Below are positions 33,506-42,227 of a DNA stretch of 64,000 nucleotides, in pieces. The position numbers were made by a program, and so were the translations under genes. The notes beneath the pieces were generated by a model. The model was not told the origin of the DNA and ran no database searches. It worked only from the letters and a program-made list of their open reading frames with translations. Every line of letters starts with the position of its first letter. Positions within the stretch are counted from its first letter, which is position 1. Source of the stretch: Amycolatopsis alba DSM 44262 (GTDB taxonomy: Bacteria; Actinomycetota; Actinomycetes; Mycobacteriales; Pseudonocardiaceae); NCBI RefSeq assembly GCF_000384215.1, contig NZ_KB913032.1, positions 8,207,605 through 8,271,604 on the forward strand, read 5' to 3'.

Positions 33506-35167
33506 ATGCGCTTGCTGCCCCTCGATCGTTCAGTCCTCGACGCGACCGCGACGATCCTGCTTCCCGATGAACTGGTGACCGTCGACGACGCCACCGAAGG
33601 CGCCGCCGCCGTGCTCGTGTTCGGCGAAGAGATCGCCGCGGTCGGCTCGGTGGACGAGTGCCGGGCCCGCGCGGCCGGTCTCGGCCGTCCGGAGCCGGAG
33701 GTCCGGCGCCTGCCGGGCACGCTCCTGCCCGGCTTCGTCGATCCGCACGCGCATCCCCTGATGTACGGGCAGATGATGACCTGGGTGGACTGCGGTCCCG
33801 AGCGGGCTTCGACCATCCCCGAGATCGTCGCGCTGCTGCGTGAGGCGGCCGAGAACACTCCGGCGGGCAGGCCCGTCCGAGGTTACGGCTACGAGCACCG
33901 CAACCTCGCCGAGAAACGCCATCCCCGCTCCGGAGAGCTCGACGCGGTCGCCGAAGACCGCGAGGTCTACCTCATGAACGCCAGCGGGCACGGCGGCGTG
34001 GTCAACAGCTTCACGTTACGGCGCAACGGCGTCACCCGTGACACCCCGGACCCCGACGGCGGGGTGTTCTTCCGCGACGAGCACGGCGAGCTCACCGGGG
34101 AGCTCTCGGACGCGGCGTGCAACATCCTCACCGGGGTCACCGGCGTGAAGGTCGGGCGGCACGGGCCGAACTTCCACCTCGAGGACGAGCCGGAGGAGCA
34201 CGCGCGGCAACTGGCGGCCGCGCAGGAGAAGTTCCTCGCCGCCGGGGTGACCGCGATCGGCGACGCCCAGGTCACGCGCCGCGAGTTCGACATGTACCTG
34301 AGGCTGGACGAGGCCGGGCTGCTCAAGACGCGGGTGCACATGTACCTGCTGTCGCATCTGCTCGACCAGGCACTGGAAATGGGACTGCACGGCGCTTTCG
34401 GCACCACGCGTCTCGCGTTCGCTGGGATCAAGTTCTACGCCGACGGCACGCTCGGCGGGTGGACCGCGTACTTCCCGGACGGCTACGTCGGCGACCCGTG
34501 CCGCACCGGGCAGCTCTATCACGATCCCAAGGACTACTCCGCGCTGATCGACAAGGCGCACGAAGCCGGGCTTCAGACCGCGACCCACGCCCAGTCCCCC
34601 GACGCGATCGCCATGGTGCTCGACGCCATCGAGGACGCGCAGCGGCGGAATCCCCGGCCCGACGCCCGGCACCGCATCGAGCACTGTGGACTGCCGTCCC
34701 CTGAACAGATCGAGCGGATGGCCGTACTCGGCGTCCACCCGGTCAACCAGCCCCAGCACTACTTCAACTGGGGCGAAGGTGTCACCGACGCCGTCGGCAC
34801 CCCCGGCGAGCGGTTCAACCCGCTCGGCGAGTTCCAGGCGGCGGGCGTGCCGGTCACGCTCAGCTCGGACGCCCCGGTCGCGGAGCCGAACCCGCTCGAA
34901 GCCATCCAGACCGCGGTCACCAGGACGACCCGGCGCGGCCACCGGCTCGGCGGCGGCGACCTCTTGATCGACGTCCGCTCGGCCGTCGCCGCGCATACGA
35001 TCGCCGGCGCCCGCGTACTCGGCCGTGAGCGCGACCTGGGCTCGATCACCCCCGGCAAACGCGCCGATTTCGTGCTGCTCGGCGAGAATCCCCTCACCTG
35101 CGATCCCGCCCGGATCGCGGGCATCGAGGTGCTGGAGACCTGGATCGACGGCGAGGTGGCCCGATGA
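33506..35167 (+). CDS. Amidohydrolase (YtcJ-like, amidohydrolase_3)
   Basis: 553 residues. The metal motif FVDPHAHP follows the small beta domain; HIS/ASP ligands recur at THAQSPDAIA, RHRIEHCGLP and TLSSDAPVAEPNPLEAIQTA, and the C-terminus has LGSITPGKRADFVLLGENPL. These are the YtcJ-type zinc amidohydrolases, acting on cyclic amides or N-acyl compounds; the exact substrate is unknown. ATG 33506 has TGGAG upstream. The stop overlaps the MHS transporter start (ATGA), so uptake and hydrolysis of the same compound are likely linked, under the divergent Lrp-type regulator. Confidence 0.88.
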   Translation: MRLLPLDRSVLDATATILLPDELVTVDDATEGAAAVLVFGEEIAAVGSVDECRARAAGLGRPEPEVRRLPGTLLPGFVDPHAHPLMYGQMMTWVDCGPERASTIPEIVALLREAAENTPAGRPVRGYGYEHRNLAEKRHPRSGELDAVAEDREVYLMNASGHGGVVNSFTLRRNGVTRDTPDPDGGVFFRDEHGELTGELSDAACNILTGVTGVKVGRHGPNFHLEDEPEEHARQLAAAQEKFLAAGVTAIGDAQVTRREFDMYLRLDEAGLLKTRVHMYLLSHLLDQALEMGLHGAFGTTRLAFAGIKFYADGTLGGWTAYFPDGYVGDPCRTGQLYHDPKDYSALIDKAHEAGLQTATHAQSPDAIAMVLDAIEDAQRRNPRPDARHRIEHCGLPSPEQIERMAVLGVHPVNQPQHYFNWGEGVTDAVGTPGERFNPLGEFQAAGVPVTLSSDAPVAEPNPLEAIQTAVTRTTRRGHRLGGGDLLIDVRSAVAAHTIAGARVLGRERDLGSITPGKRADFVLLGENPLTCDPARIAGIEVLETWIDGEVAR

Positions 35168-36444
35168 CCGTCCAAACCGACACACAGTCACTCCGGCGCG
35201 CCCGCCGGGCCGGGCTCGCCGCCTTCGTCGGCACCACGATCGAGTGGTACGACTTTTACATCTACGCCACGGCCGCGAGCCTCGTCTTCGGCACCGTGTT
35301 CTTCCCCGAAACCGGCGACAGGCTCACAGGAGTCGCGGCGGCCTTCGCCACGTACGCGGTCGGCTTCTTCGCGCGGCCTCTCGGCGGCATCGTGTTCGGG
35401 CACATCGGCGACCGCGTCGGCCGCAAGAGCGCGCTCGTGATCACCCTGACCATGATGGGAGCGGCGACCTTCCTGGTCGGCTGCCTGCCCGGATACGCCC
35501 AGATCGGCACGTGGGCGCCCATCCTGCTCGTGGTACTCAGGTTCGTCCAGGGGCTGGCCGTCGGCGGCGAGTGGGGCGGCGCCGTGCTCATGGCCGTCGA
35601 GCACGCGCCACCGGACAAGAAGACCTTCTACGGCGCCTTCGCGCAGGCGGGAAACCCCGCGGGCGCGTTGCTGGCCACCGGCCTGTTCAGTCTCCTGAGC
35701 ATGGGCGGCCCCGAAATGCTCGCCGACTGGGGCTGGCGGATCCCGTTCTTCGCGTCCGCGTTGCTGATCGGCGTCGGGCTCGTCGTGCGGCTGAAGGTCG
35801 AGGAGTCACCGGTCTTCGAGGAGACCACGGAAGACACCGGCGTCCCCATCCTGTACGCGGTGCGGACGAACTGGCGGCCGATCCTGCTGGGCATCTGCGT
35901 GCTGCCCGTCGCGGTCGGCGGCTACTACCTCGTCACCACGTTCGCGACGGCGTACGCGACCGATCCGGCCGTCGGCGTCTCCGAATCGCTCGTGCTCAAC
36001 GCGCTCACCATCGCCGCTTTCGTGGAACTGGCCGTGAGCTTCGGCGCGGCGTGGCTCGGCGATCGCTTCGGCCGGGTGCGGGTGGTCGTGATCGGCCTTG
36101 CCGGCGTCGCCGTGCTCGCGGCCCCGCAGTTCCTGGTGCTCTCGACCAAGAACGCGGCGCTGATCATCGCGGCGTTCGTCGCGATGCGCCTGGCGATGAC
36201 GGCGACCTACAGCCCGATCGCCGCCGTCCTGTCGCAGATGTTCCGCCCGCGGGCGCGGTACACGAGCATCTCGCTGTCGTATCAGCTGGCGGGCGCGCTC
36301 TTCGGCGGACTCTCGCCGCTGGCGTCGACCCTGCTGTTCCAGGCGACCGGCAGTGTCTGGCCGGCGATCGGCCTGCTGATCGGCATGTGCGTGCTCAGTA
36401 TCGTCTGTGTGCTGGCCGCGCCGCAGCACACCGACGACATCTAG
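35164..36444 (+). CDS. MFS transporter, metabolite:H+ symporter (MHS) family
   Basis: 426 residues, about 12 transmembrane segments. MHS hallmarks are TTIEWYDFYIYATAASLVFG at the N-end and GHIGDRVGRKSALVITLTMM, then RFVQGLAVGGEWGGAVLMAV. This family imports organic acids and related compounds (ShiA, ProP, KgtP types). It is coupled by ATGA to the amidohydrolase, so it probably brings in that enzyme's substrate. It converges with the aldehyde dehydrogenase gene, and the two stop codons share the bases CTAG. Confidence 0.92.
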   Translation: MTVQTDTQSLRRARRAGLAAFVGTTIEWYDFYIYATAASLVFGTVFFPETGDRLTGVAAAFATYAVGFFARPLGGIVFGHIGDRVGRKSALVITLTMMGAATFLVGCLPGYAQIGTWAPILLVVLRFVQGLAVGGEWGGAVLMAVEHAPPDKKTFYGAFAQAGNPAGALLATGLFSLLSMGGPEMLADWGWRIPFFASALLIGVGLVVRLKVEESPVFEETTEDTGVPILYAVRTNWRPILLGICVLPVAVGGYYLVTTFATAYATDPAVGVSESLVLNALTIAAFVELAVSFGAAWLGDRFGRVRVVVIGLAGVAVLAAPQFLVLSTKNAALIIAAFVAMRLAMTATYSPIAAVLSQMFRPRARYTSISLSYQLAGALFGGLSPLASTLLFQATGSVWPAIGLLIGMCVLSIVCVLAAPQHTDDI

Positions 36445-38015
36445 CGGATACGCAGGCGCCGCATGAGTTTCAGCCCGGAGAGCATCCCCTCGACGTACTT
36501 CTCGTAGGTCTGGCCGCCGCGGGGACCCATGACCTGCTTCTTGAGCACCGCCACGTTCTTGACGTCGGTGTACTTGAGCAGGCCCTGGTCCCCGTGGCGG
36601 GCGCCGACGCCCGAGTTCTTGACGCCGCCGGACGGCGTCCCCTTCGCGGCGTACGCGGTGGCCAGGATGTCGTTGATGTTGACGTTGCCGGACTCGATCC
36701 GCGAGGCCACGGCGCGGGCGGCGTCGACGTCACCGCCCCAGACCGAGGCATTGAGGCCGTATTCGGTGTCGTTGGCCAGCGCGACGGCCTCGTCGACCGT
36801 GACGTACTTGTGCAGCGCGACAACGGGTCCGAAGGTTTCGGTGACACCGCAGAGCATGTCCTTCGTGACGCCTTCGAGAATCGTCGGCTCGAAGAACGCC
36901 GGGCCGAGATCGGGCCGGGGCTTTCCTCCGCAAAGGACGGTGGCGCCCTTCGCGACGGCGTCCTCGACGTGTGACTTGACGCGGTTCATGTGGTCGACGG
37001 AGACGAGCGAACCCATGTCGGGTCCGAAGTCGTAGGCGGCGCGGACGTCGAGAGCCTTGGTCTTGGCCACGTACGCGTTCTTGAACTCGTCGTAGCGGGA
37101 CTCCGGCAGGTAGATCCGCTCGATGTGCATGCAGATCTGCCCGGTGTTGCCGAAAGCACCGAAGATCGCGCCCTGTGCGGCCTCGGCCAGGTCGGCGTCT
37201 TCGAGCACGATCATCGGGTTCTTGCCCCCGAGTTCGAGACAGCAGCCGATGAGGTTGCGGCCCGCCCGCTCGCCGATCACCCGGCCGGTGGCCGTGGAAC
37301 CGGTGAACATCACGTAGTTCGCGTGGTCGATGAGCGTGGGCCCGACGTCCGGGCCCTCACCGCACACCACCTGGAACAGCCCCTTCGGCAATCCGGCCTG
37401 CTCCAGCAGCTCGACGCCGTACAGCGGGGAGAGCGCCGTCTTGTTGTCGGGCTTCAGCACGACCGCGTTCCCGGCCATCAGCGCCGGGATGGCGTCGGAA
37501 ATGCCGGTGGCGAAAGGGAAGTTCCAGGGCGCGATGATGCCGACGACCCCCTTGGGCTGCCGGATCTCGGTCGACGTCGTCACGAACGGGACCGGTCCCC
37601 CGCGTTTGGTCGGTGCCAGCAGTTTCGCGGCCCTCGTGAGGTAATGGCTCATGACCATCGCCGGGTCACAGGTCTCCTCGATGGCCATCCGGCGGTTCTT
37701 GCCGCTCTCGACCTGGATGAGGTCGGTGACGATCGGCGCGTTGTCGACGAAGAGCGTGTGCGCCCGCTTGAACACCTCCAGGCGCTTCTTGAGCGGCGTG
37801 GCAGCCCACTTCGCTTGCGCGGAGCGCGCCGTGGTGAATGCCTGCTCGATGTCGGCGGGTGTCGACTGGGGCAGCTCGACGAGCACGTCGCCGGTGTAGA
37901 CCTCGGCGAGCTTCCAGGTCGCGCCGGACGAGCCCGGCACACGGGCGGCGAGGCGGCGCAGGAACGCGTCGATCACCGACGCCGGACGGGTGAGCGCGAG
38001 CGGTGTGACGGTCAT
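36441..38015 (-). CDS. NAD(P)-dependent aldehyde dehydrogenase (succinic-semialdehyde DH-like)
   Basis: 524 residues. Cofactor-binding GIIAPWNFPFATG and FTGSTATGRVIGERAGRN, general base Glu in CLELGGKNPMIVLEDADL, and catalytic Cys in GAFGNTGQICMHIERIYLP are visible. The form resembles the Mycobacterium GabD2 group. ATG 38015 has AAGAGGG upstream. It starts 14 bases after the GMC oxidoreductase stop, so alcohol to aldehyde (GMC) and aldehyde to acid (this enzyme) may be successive steps on one substrate. Physiological substrate unknown. Confidence 0.9.
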   Translation of the reverse strand: MTVTPLALTRPASVIDAFLRRLAARVPGSSGATWKLAEVYTGDVLVELPQSTPADIEQAFTTARSAQAKWAATPLKKRLEVFKRAHTLFVDNAPIVTDLIQVESGKNRRMAIEETCDPAMVMSHYLTRAAKLLAPTKRGGPVPFVTTSTEIRQPKGVVGIIAPWNFPFATGISDAIPALMAGNAVVLKPDNKTALSPLYGVELLEQAGLPKGLFQVVCGEGPDVGPTLIDHANYVMFTGSTATGRVIGERAGRNLIGCCLELGGKNPMIVLEDADLAEAAQGAIFGAFGNTGQICMHIERIYLPESRYDEFKNAYVAKTKALDVRAAYDFGPDMGSLVSVDHMNRVKSHVEDAVAKGATVLCGGKPRPDLGPAFFEPTILEGVTKDMLCGVTETFGPVVALHKYVTVDEAVALANDTEYGLNASVWGGDVDAARAVASRIESGNVNINDILATAYAAKGTPSGGVKNSGVGARHGDQGLLKYTDVKNVAVLKKQVMGPRGGQTYEKYVEGMLSGLKLMRRLRIR

Positions 38016-38028
38016 GGCCCTCTTTCCG

Positions 38029-39657
38029 TCAGTTGTCCGAGAGGACGAGCTGCGCGCCCATCTCACCGATCATGATGGCGGGCGCGTTGGTGTTGCCGCC
38101 GGTGATCGACGGCATGATCGAGGCGTCGCAGACCCGCAGTCCCTCGACGCCGCGGACCTTGAGGTCGGGACCGACGACAGCGAGTTCGTCGACGCCCATC
38201 CGGCAGGTGCCGACGCCGTGGTAGACCGAGGTCGCGCGGTTCAGGATCGCGTCGCGCAGTTCCTGGCCCTGAAGCGCCTTGCCAGGGTGGAGCTCTTCCT
38301 TGATCGAGCCGTTGAACGCCTTCGAAGAGAAGATCTCGCGGACCATCTCCGAGCCCTCGCCGAGCACTTCGAGGTCTGCCGGATCGGACAGGTACTGGAA
38401 GTCGATGAGCGGCGCCGCCGTGGGATCGGCCGAGGCGAGCCGCAGCGTGCCGCGGCTCTTCGGGTAGATCAGCGTGGTCAGCACGGTGAGCGCGGGCCGC
38501 TTGTCGACGTCGTGCCGGATCGGGGCGTCCTGGTTGGGCGTCACGTACGCCCACGGCAGGAGGTGCAGCTGGAGGTCGGGGATCGTGGTGGCCTGGGAGG
38601 TCTTGAGGAACGCGACCGCTTCGAAGACCGAGTTCGCCAGGAAGGTCGTGCCCGGCCGCATAAGCTCCTTCACGAGGCCGGTGGCGAAGTAGGGCGGCGT
38701 GCCCTTGTTCTTGCTCGACGACGCGCGGAAGGTCAGCGCGTGGAACATGTGGTCGTGCAGGTTGTCGCCGACCGGCAGGTCCGCGACGACGTCGATGCCG
38801 TGTTCCTTCAGGTGTTCGGCGTGACCGATCCCGGACAGCATCAGCAGTTGCGCGGAGCCGACGAAGCCCGCCGAGAGGATGACCTCCTTGCCCGCGCGCA
38901 GCGTCCGCCTGCTCCCGTCCGCGTCGACGACCTCGACGCCGACCGCGCGGCCATTCTCGACGAGGACCTTCTTCGCCAGCACACCGGACTGGACCTGCAG
39001 CGTGGCGGGCGCGAGCTCGTGGATGTACCCGCGCGAGGCGCTGTAGCGCAGGCCGTCGGCGGCATTCTGCTGCATCCTGCTGACGCCCTCTTGCGACTCG
39101 GCGTTGTAGTCGTCGAGGATCTCGCAGCCGATCGCGTCGGCGGTCGCCTGGACGAACTGCAGCGTGCCCTCCTGCGGGATCTTGTTGCGGGTGACCCGGA
39201 TCGGCCCGCCCTTGCCCCGGAACTCGCTCTCGCCGTCCTCGAAATCCTCCATCCGCTTGTACGCGGCGTTGACGCTGTCGGCGTCCCAGCCCTTGTTGCC
39301 CTCGGCCGCCCAGGAGTCGAAGTTGGCGCGGTTGCCGCGCACGTAGACCATGCCGTTGATGGAGCTGGAGCCGCCGACCACCTTGCCACGCGGCACCGGC
39401 ATCCGGCGATCGAGAACGTGTTTCTGCGGCACCGAGTAGTAGCCCCAGTCGAAGGGTTTCTTGAGCTGGGGCACCGCGTGCATCGGGCCGACCAGTCCCG
39501 GTTTCCTGACGAGCATCCGCTCGTCGCTCTTGCCTGCTTCGAGCACGATCACGCTGGCTCCGGACTCCGCCAGCCTGCCGGCGATCGCGGCACCCGAGCT
39601 GCCCGATCCGACGACCACGTAGTCGGCCTCGTCGCCGCGCGCAGCCCTGTTCGCCAT
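38029..39657 (-). CDS. GMC-family FAD oxidoreductase (alcohol dehydrogenase/oxidase)
   Basis: 542 residues. The FAD motif DYVVVGSGSSGAAIAGRLAE opens the protein; GMC signature 1 is PRGKVVGGSSSINGMVYVRG, signature 2 is VILSAGFVGSAQLLMLSGIG, and the C-terminal His/Asn region is YHGVGTCRMG and PSITGGNTNAPAIMIGE. These enzymes oxidise primary alcohols (choline, polyethylene glycol, aliphatic alcohols). ATG 39657 has GAGGAG upstream. It leads a two-gene operon with the aldehyde dehydrogenase. A palindrome matching the KstR-type consensus lies in its promoter. Confidence 0.92.
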   Translation of the reverse strand: MANRAARGDEADYVVVGSGSSGAAIAGRLAESGASVIVLEAGKSDERMLVRKPGLVGPMHAVPQLKKPFDWGYYSVPQKHVLDRRMPVPRGKVVGGSSSINGMVYVRGNRANFDSWAAEGNKGWDADSVNAAYKRMEDFEDGESEFRGKGGPIRVTRNKIPQEGTLQFVQATADAIGCEILDDYNAESQEGVSRMQQNAADGLRYSASRGYIHELAPATLQVQSGVLAKKVLVENGRAVGVEVVDADGSRRTLRAGKEVILSAGFVGSAQLLMLSGIGHAEHLKEHGIDVVADLPVGDNLHDHMFHALTFRASSSKNKGTPPYFATGLVKELMRPGTTFLANSVFEAVAFLKTSQATTIPDLQLHLLPWAYVTPNQDAPIRHDVDKRPALTVLTTLIYPKSRGTLRLASADPTAAPLIDFQYLSDPADLEVLGEGSEMVREIFSSKAFNGSIKEELHPGKALQGQELRDAILNRATSVYHGVGTCRMGVDELAVVGPDLKVRGVEGLRVCDASIMPSITGGNTNAPAIMIGEMGAQLVLSDN

Positions 39658-39685
39658 TTCCGCTCCTCGGTCCGCCCGCCGTGCA

Positions 39686-39707
39686 GAACTATAACCTGTT
39701 CTAGTTC
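39686..39707. promoter_or_regulatory. KstR-like operator upstream of the GMC-ALDH operon
   Basis: A 22-bp near-perfect palindrome with arms GAACTA/TAGTTC. Its core TATAACCTGTTCTA (39690-39703) fits TnnAACnnGTTnnA, the consensus described for KstR, the steroid-catabolism repressor of mycobacteria and relatives. It lies about 30 bases upstream of the GMC ATG. Another TetR-type repressor with a similar site cannot be excluded. Confidence 0.55.
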
Positions 39708-39976
39708 CGTCACCGTATAGCGAGACCGCCCGGTTACGCAATGGCGCGTCTCGCCGCACGTGCGGGCCGCCTAGTCGCAGAGTCGAAAACTTGACCCATT
39801 CCGATTATCTGACTCGTCAGACGCGAGATCAACTTCCTGCGGAATCCGTAGTACAAAACCTCCTGAACAGCCATTTCCGGCAACTTGCACACTTTCCGTA
39901 GTCACGACCATTGCCAGCGTGATCGCACATCTCTAAAGTGATTAATCGCAAACGCTTCGACAGGGAGGGTCGACGG

Positions 39977-40114
39977 ATGCGGGGGGTCGTACTTGTGGCC
40001 TCGGCGGGCACTGCCGTGGCCTACGTCGTGCTGACGGTGGAAATCTGGGCCTTGCTCTTCGGCTTCAGCACCTGCGCCGCCTTGGTGCTGGCGTGTCTCG
40101 CGCGGAGGAGATGA
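39977..40114 (+). CDS. 45-residue small membrane protein
   Basis: ATG 39977 follows AGGGAGGG by seven bases. The product is almost wholly hydrophobic: GVVLVASAGTAVAYVVLTVE, then WALLFGFSTCAALVLACLA, ending RRR; two short transmembrane helices or a hairpin are likely. It is followed within 20 bases by a strong terminator. No homologue is recognised; the codon pattern and ribosome site support it as real, but it is short. Confidence 0.5.
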   Translation: MRGVVLVASAGTAVAYVVLTVEIWALLFGFSTCAALVLACLARRR

Positions 40115-40131
40115 CTCCTGAACGCGCGAAC

Positions 40132-40167
40132 GGCCTGCACGCGGACGGATGGGTCCGCGTGCAGGCC
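40132..40167. terminator. 15-bp perfect terminator stem
   Basis: GGCCTGCACGCGGAC (40132-40146) pairs fully with GTCCGCGTGCAGGCC (40153-40167) around a six-base loop. It sits between the convergent small membrane gene and the LLM gene and can serve both. Confidence 0.75.
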
Positions 40168-40178
40168 GGCCTGTTCAC

Positions 40179-41018
40179 TCAGCGCAGCGGTTCGAGAGCC
40201 TTCGCCAGCGGCTCCAGAACGGCGGGGGTGTGCGGCGGCGGCAGGTAGATGATCGCCAGGTCGAGACCCGCTTCACCGAGGGCTTCGGCGTCCGCGGCGA
40301 CCTTGGCGTAGTCGCCGTCGGCGCTGAGGCGGACATGCGAGGACAGCGTGATCTCGCTCGGGTCCCGGCCGATGTCCGCGCAGTGCCGGTGCAGGACTTC
40401 ACGTTTGTGCGCGAACTCTTCCGGCGTACCGCCGACGAAGTTCCAGTGCTGGGCGTACTTCGCGGCCGTGCGCAAGGTCCGCTTCTCGCCGCTGCCACCG
40501 ATGCAGATCGGCGGATGCGGCTTCTGCACGCCCTTCGGCTCGCAACGGGCGTCGGTCAGCTGGTAGTGCTCCCCCTGGAAAGTGGTGGTCTCCTGGGTCA
40601 GCAGCCCGACGAGGACCTCGCAGCCTTCCTCGAACCGGTCACTGCGCTCCTTGATCGTGCCCAGTTCCATGCCGTACGCGCCGGACTCCTCTTCGTTCCA
40701 GCCCGCACCGATCCCGATCTCCAGGCGGCCGCCGGAAACGATGTCGAGCGTCGCGGCCATGTTCGCGAGCAGCGCGGGGTGGCGGTAGTGGATCCCGCTG
40801 ACCAGCGTGCCCAGCCGGAGCCGTTTCGTGGCCTGGGCGAGCGCGGTGAGGGTCACCCACCCTTCCAGGCACGGACCGGTCGAATCAGAGAAAATGGGAT
40901 AGAAATGGTCGAAGGTCCAGCCGGATTCGAAGAGTTCGATCTCGTCGGCGGCCTGCCATACCGCGAGCATGTCGGACCAAACGGTGTCCTGGGGCGAAGT
41001 CTTGATGGCGAATCGCAT
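40179..41018 (-). CDS. LLM-class F420-dependent oxidoreductase
   Basis: 279 residues of the luciferase-like fold: FESGWTFDHFYPIFSDSTGP, RLRLGTLVSGIHYRHPALLA, and RLEIGIGAGWNEEESGAYGM are standard for actinomycete F420-dependent LLM enzymes; ICIGGSGEKRTLRTAAKYA holds the phosphate-binding Gly-Ser. ATG 41018 lacks a ribosome site; TACGAT about seven bases upstream could be a -10 for a leaderless mRNA. Substrate unknown. No regulatory neighbour. Confidence 0.87.
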   Translation of the reverse strand: MRFAIKTSPQDTVWSDMLAVWQAADEIELFESGWTFDHFYPIFSDSTGPCLEGWVTLTALAQATKRLRLGTLVSGIHYRHPALLANMAATLDIVSGGRLEIGIGAGWNEEESGAYGMELGTIKERSDRFEEGCEVLVGLLTQETTTFQGEHYQLTDARCEPKGVQKPHPPICIGGSGEKRTLRTAAKYAQHWNFVGGTPEEFAHKREVLHRHCADIGRDPSEITLSSHVRLSADGDYAKVAADAEALGEAGLDLAIIYLPPPHTPAVLEPLAKALEPLR

Positions 41019-41191
41019 GATTCTGATCGTAAACCTGGAGTTCCTCGAGCATCGGTCACCGATCGGGGTCGGCGGGCCCCCGATCAGGTCCCCCGCCCGC
41101 ACCGCCGGGTGGACGTGACCGTGAGGCCTATCGGAGATGTCGATCTTCGTCCTACCGTCGAAGAATCCCGACTCTCCGAAAGGACTCGTTC

Positions 41192-41536
41192 ATGCGCGCA
41201 CGTAGCGCTTTCCTCGCTGTCACAGGCGTTGTCGCCCTGTTCCTCACGATCCCGGCGACGGCTTCCGCGGCCGAAGGCGAATTCACCTACCGCTACTACG
41301 ACGAACACGAAGAGATCCAGGTGGGCGTCCTGGTGGATCCGCCCAGCGGCGAGTGCATCGAAATCCCCGAAATCGCCGACTGGGACGTCGACGCGTTCCG
41401 CCCGCGCAACGACACCGACTCGACGGCGGTTGTGTTCATGGACGACGACTGCTCGAGCGACGCCTACTTTTCCCTACGCCCCAACGGTGGCCGCGGCTCG
41501 GACAGACTCCTGCTGCGCTCGGTGATCTTCAGCTAG
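41192..41536 (+). CDS. Small secreted protein, unknown
   Basis: 114 residues. A signal peptide (AFLAVTGVVALFLTIPATAS, cut after ASA) is followed by an ~85-residue acidic mature chain with two Cys (GECIEIPEI, DDCSSDAYF) that could form a disulphide. AAAGGA lies upstream of the ATG. Similar small secreted proteins with a conserved CxEI...DxD/CSS core are common in actinomycetes, with no known function. Its end overlaps by eight bases the end of the convergent S1-like gene. Confidence 0.7.
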   Translation: MRARSAFLAVTGVVALFLTIPATASAAEGEFTYRYYDEHEEIQVGVLVDPPSGECIEIPEIADWDVDAFRPRNDTDSTAVVFMDDDCSSDAYFSLRPNGGRGSDRLLLRSVIFS

Positions 41537-42185
41537 TCCCGGCCAGGATGGTCAGCCCGTAGGCCGACAGGACCCGGTTGACCGGGAGGAAGTACGTGGT
41601 GCCTCCGGTGGAACAGTTCCCGCTGCCGCCCACCAGCACTCCCTGCGCCTGCGTTCCGCTGACGAACGGCCCCCCGGCGTCGCCAGGCTCGGCGCAGACG
41701 GAGGTCCTGGTCAGTCCGGTCAACGTTCCCCCTGGGAAGGTGATCGTCTGGTTCTTCCCCTGGATGGTTCCGCAATGCCAGCCGGTGGTCGAGCCGTACC
41801 TGCACACCGACGCGCCGACCGGGGCTTCGGCCGAGCCGGTGATCGTCACCCGGCTGTCGACGGGAGGAATGGATCCCACCAGCCGCCAGTCGGTCGTGTT
41901 GGTCACCCGGATGACGATCGCACCGGTCGGCGGAACCTGGTCCGCCACGACCACCCCGACGACACGTCCCGCGCTGCGGACCGTGTCGCCGGGCCTGCCG
42001 CAGGCGGAACTCGCGATCAGGTAGCCGGTATTACCTGCGACAGCCGCGAATCCCGCCGTGCACCGGCTCTGCAGCACGCTCCCGCCGCCGAGCGGGGCCG
42101 GAGCGTCCGCTTGCGCGGTCGGCGGCCAGGCCACCCAGAGCACAAGGACCAGGCCGAGCAGGAAACGGGATCGGGGCAGCCTCAT
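41529..42185 (-). CDS. Secreted S1-like pseudoprotease (streptogrisin fold, triad lost)
   Basis: 218 residues with a signal peptide (SRFLLGLVLVLWVAWPPTAQ). The chain aligns by eye with streptogrisins: the first Cys region, then IASSACG where proteases have TAGHCG, PTGAIVIRV where the Asp segment would be, and CAEPGDAGGPFVSGTQAQGV where GDSGGP is expected. So His, Asp and Ser are all replaced. The Cys framework and the C-terminal VLVGGSGNC segment are kept, so the fold is probably intact. Possible roles are protease inhibitor decoy, binding protein or structural factor. No frameshift or stop is seen. Confidence 0.78.
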   Translation of the reverse strand: MRLPRSRFLLGLVLVLWVAWPPTAQADAPAPLGGGSVLQSRCTAGFAAVAGNTGYLIASSACGRPGDTVRSAGRVVGVVVADQVPPTGAIVIRVTNTTDWRLVGSIPPVDSRVTITGSAEAPVGASVCRYGSTTGWHCGTIQGKNQTITFPGGTLTGLTRTSVCAEPGDAGGPFVSGTQAQGVLVGGSGNCSTGGTTYFLPVNRVLSAYGLTILAGTS

Positions 42186-42227
42186 GGGACCCTCCGATGG
42201 CCGGGGATTGCCCCGATTCTAACCCGT

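Noticed and set aside
37990..39720. 576-codon plus-strand frame opposite the GMC gene
   Set aside because: Mirror of the GMC reading frame; no motif or start site.
39829..40011. 60-codon minus-strand frame with CASCRKW
   Set aside because: Two Cys pairs looked zinc-like, but there is no ribosome site and the 45-residue plus-strand gene with a strong site overlaps its start.
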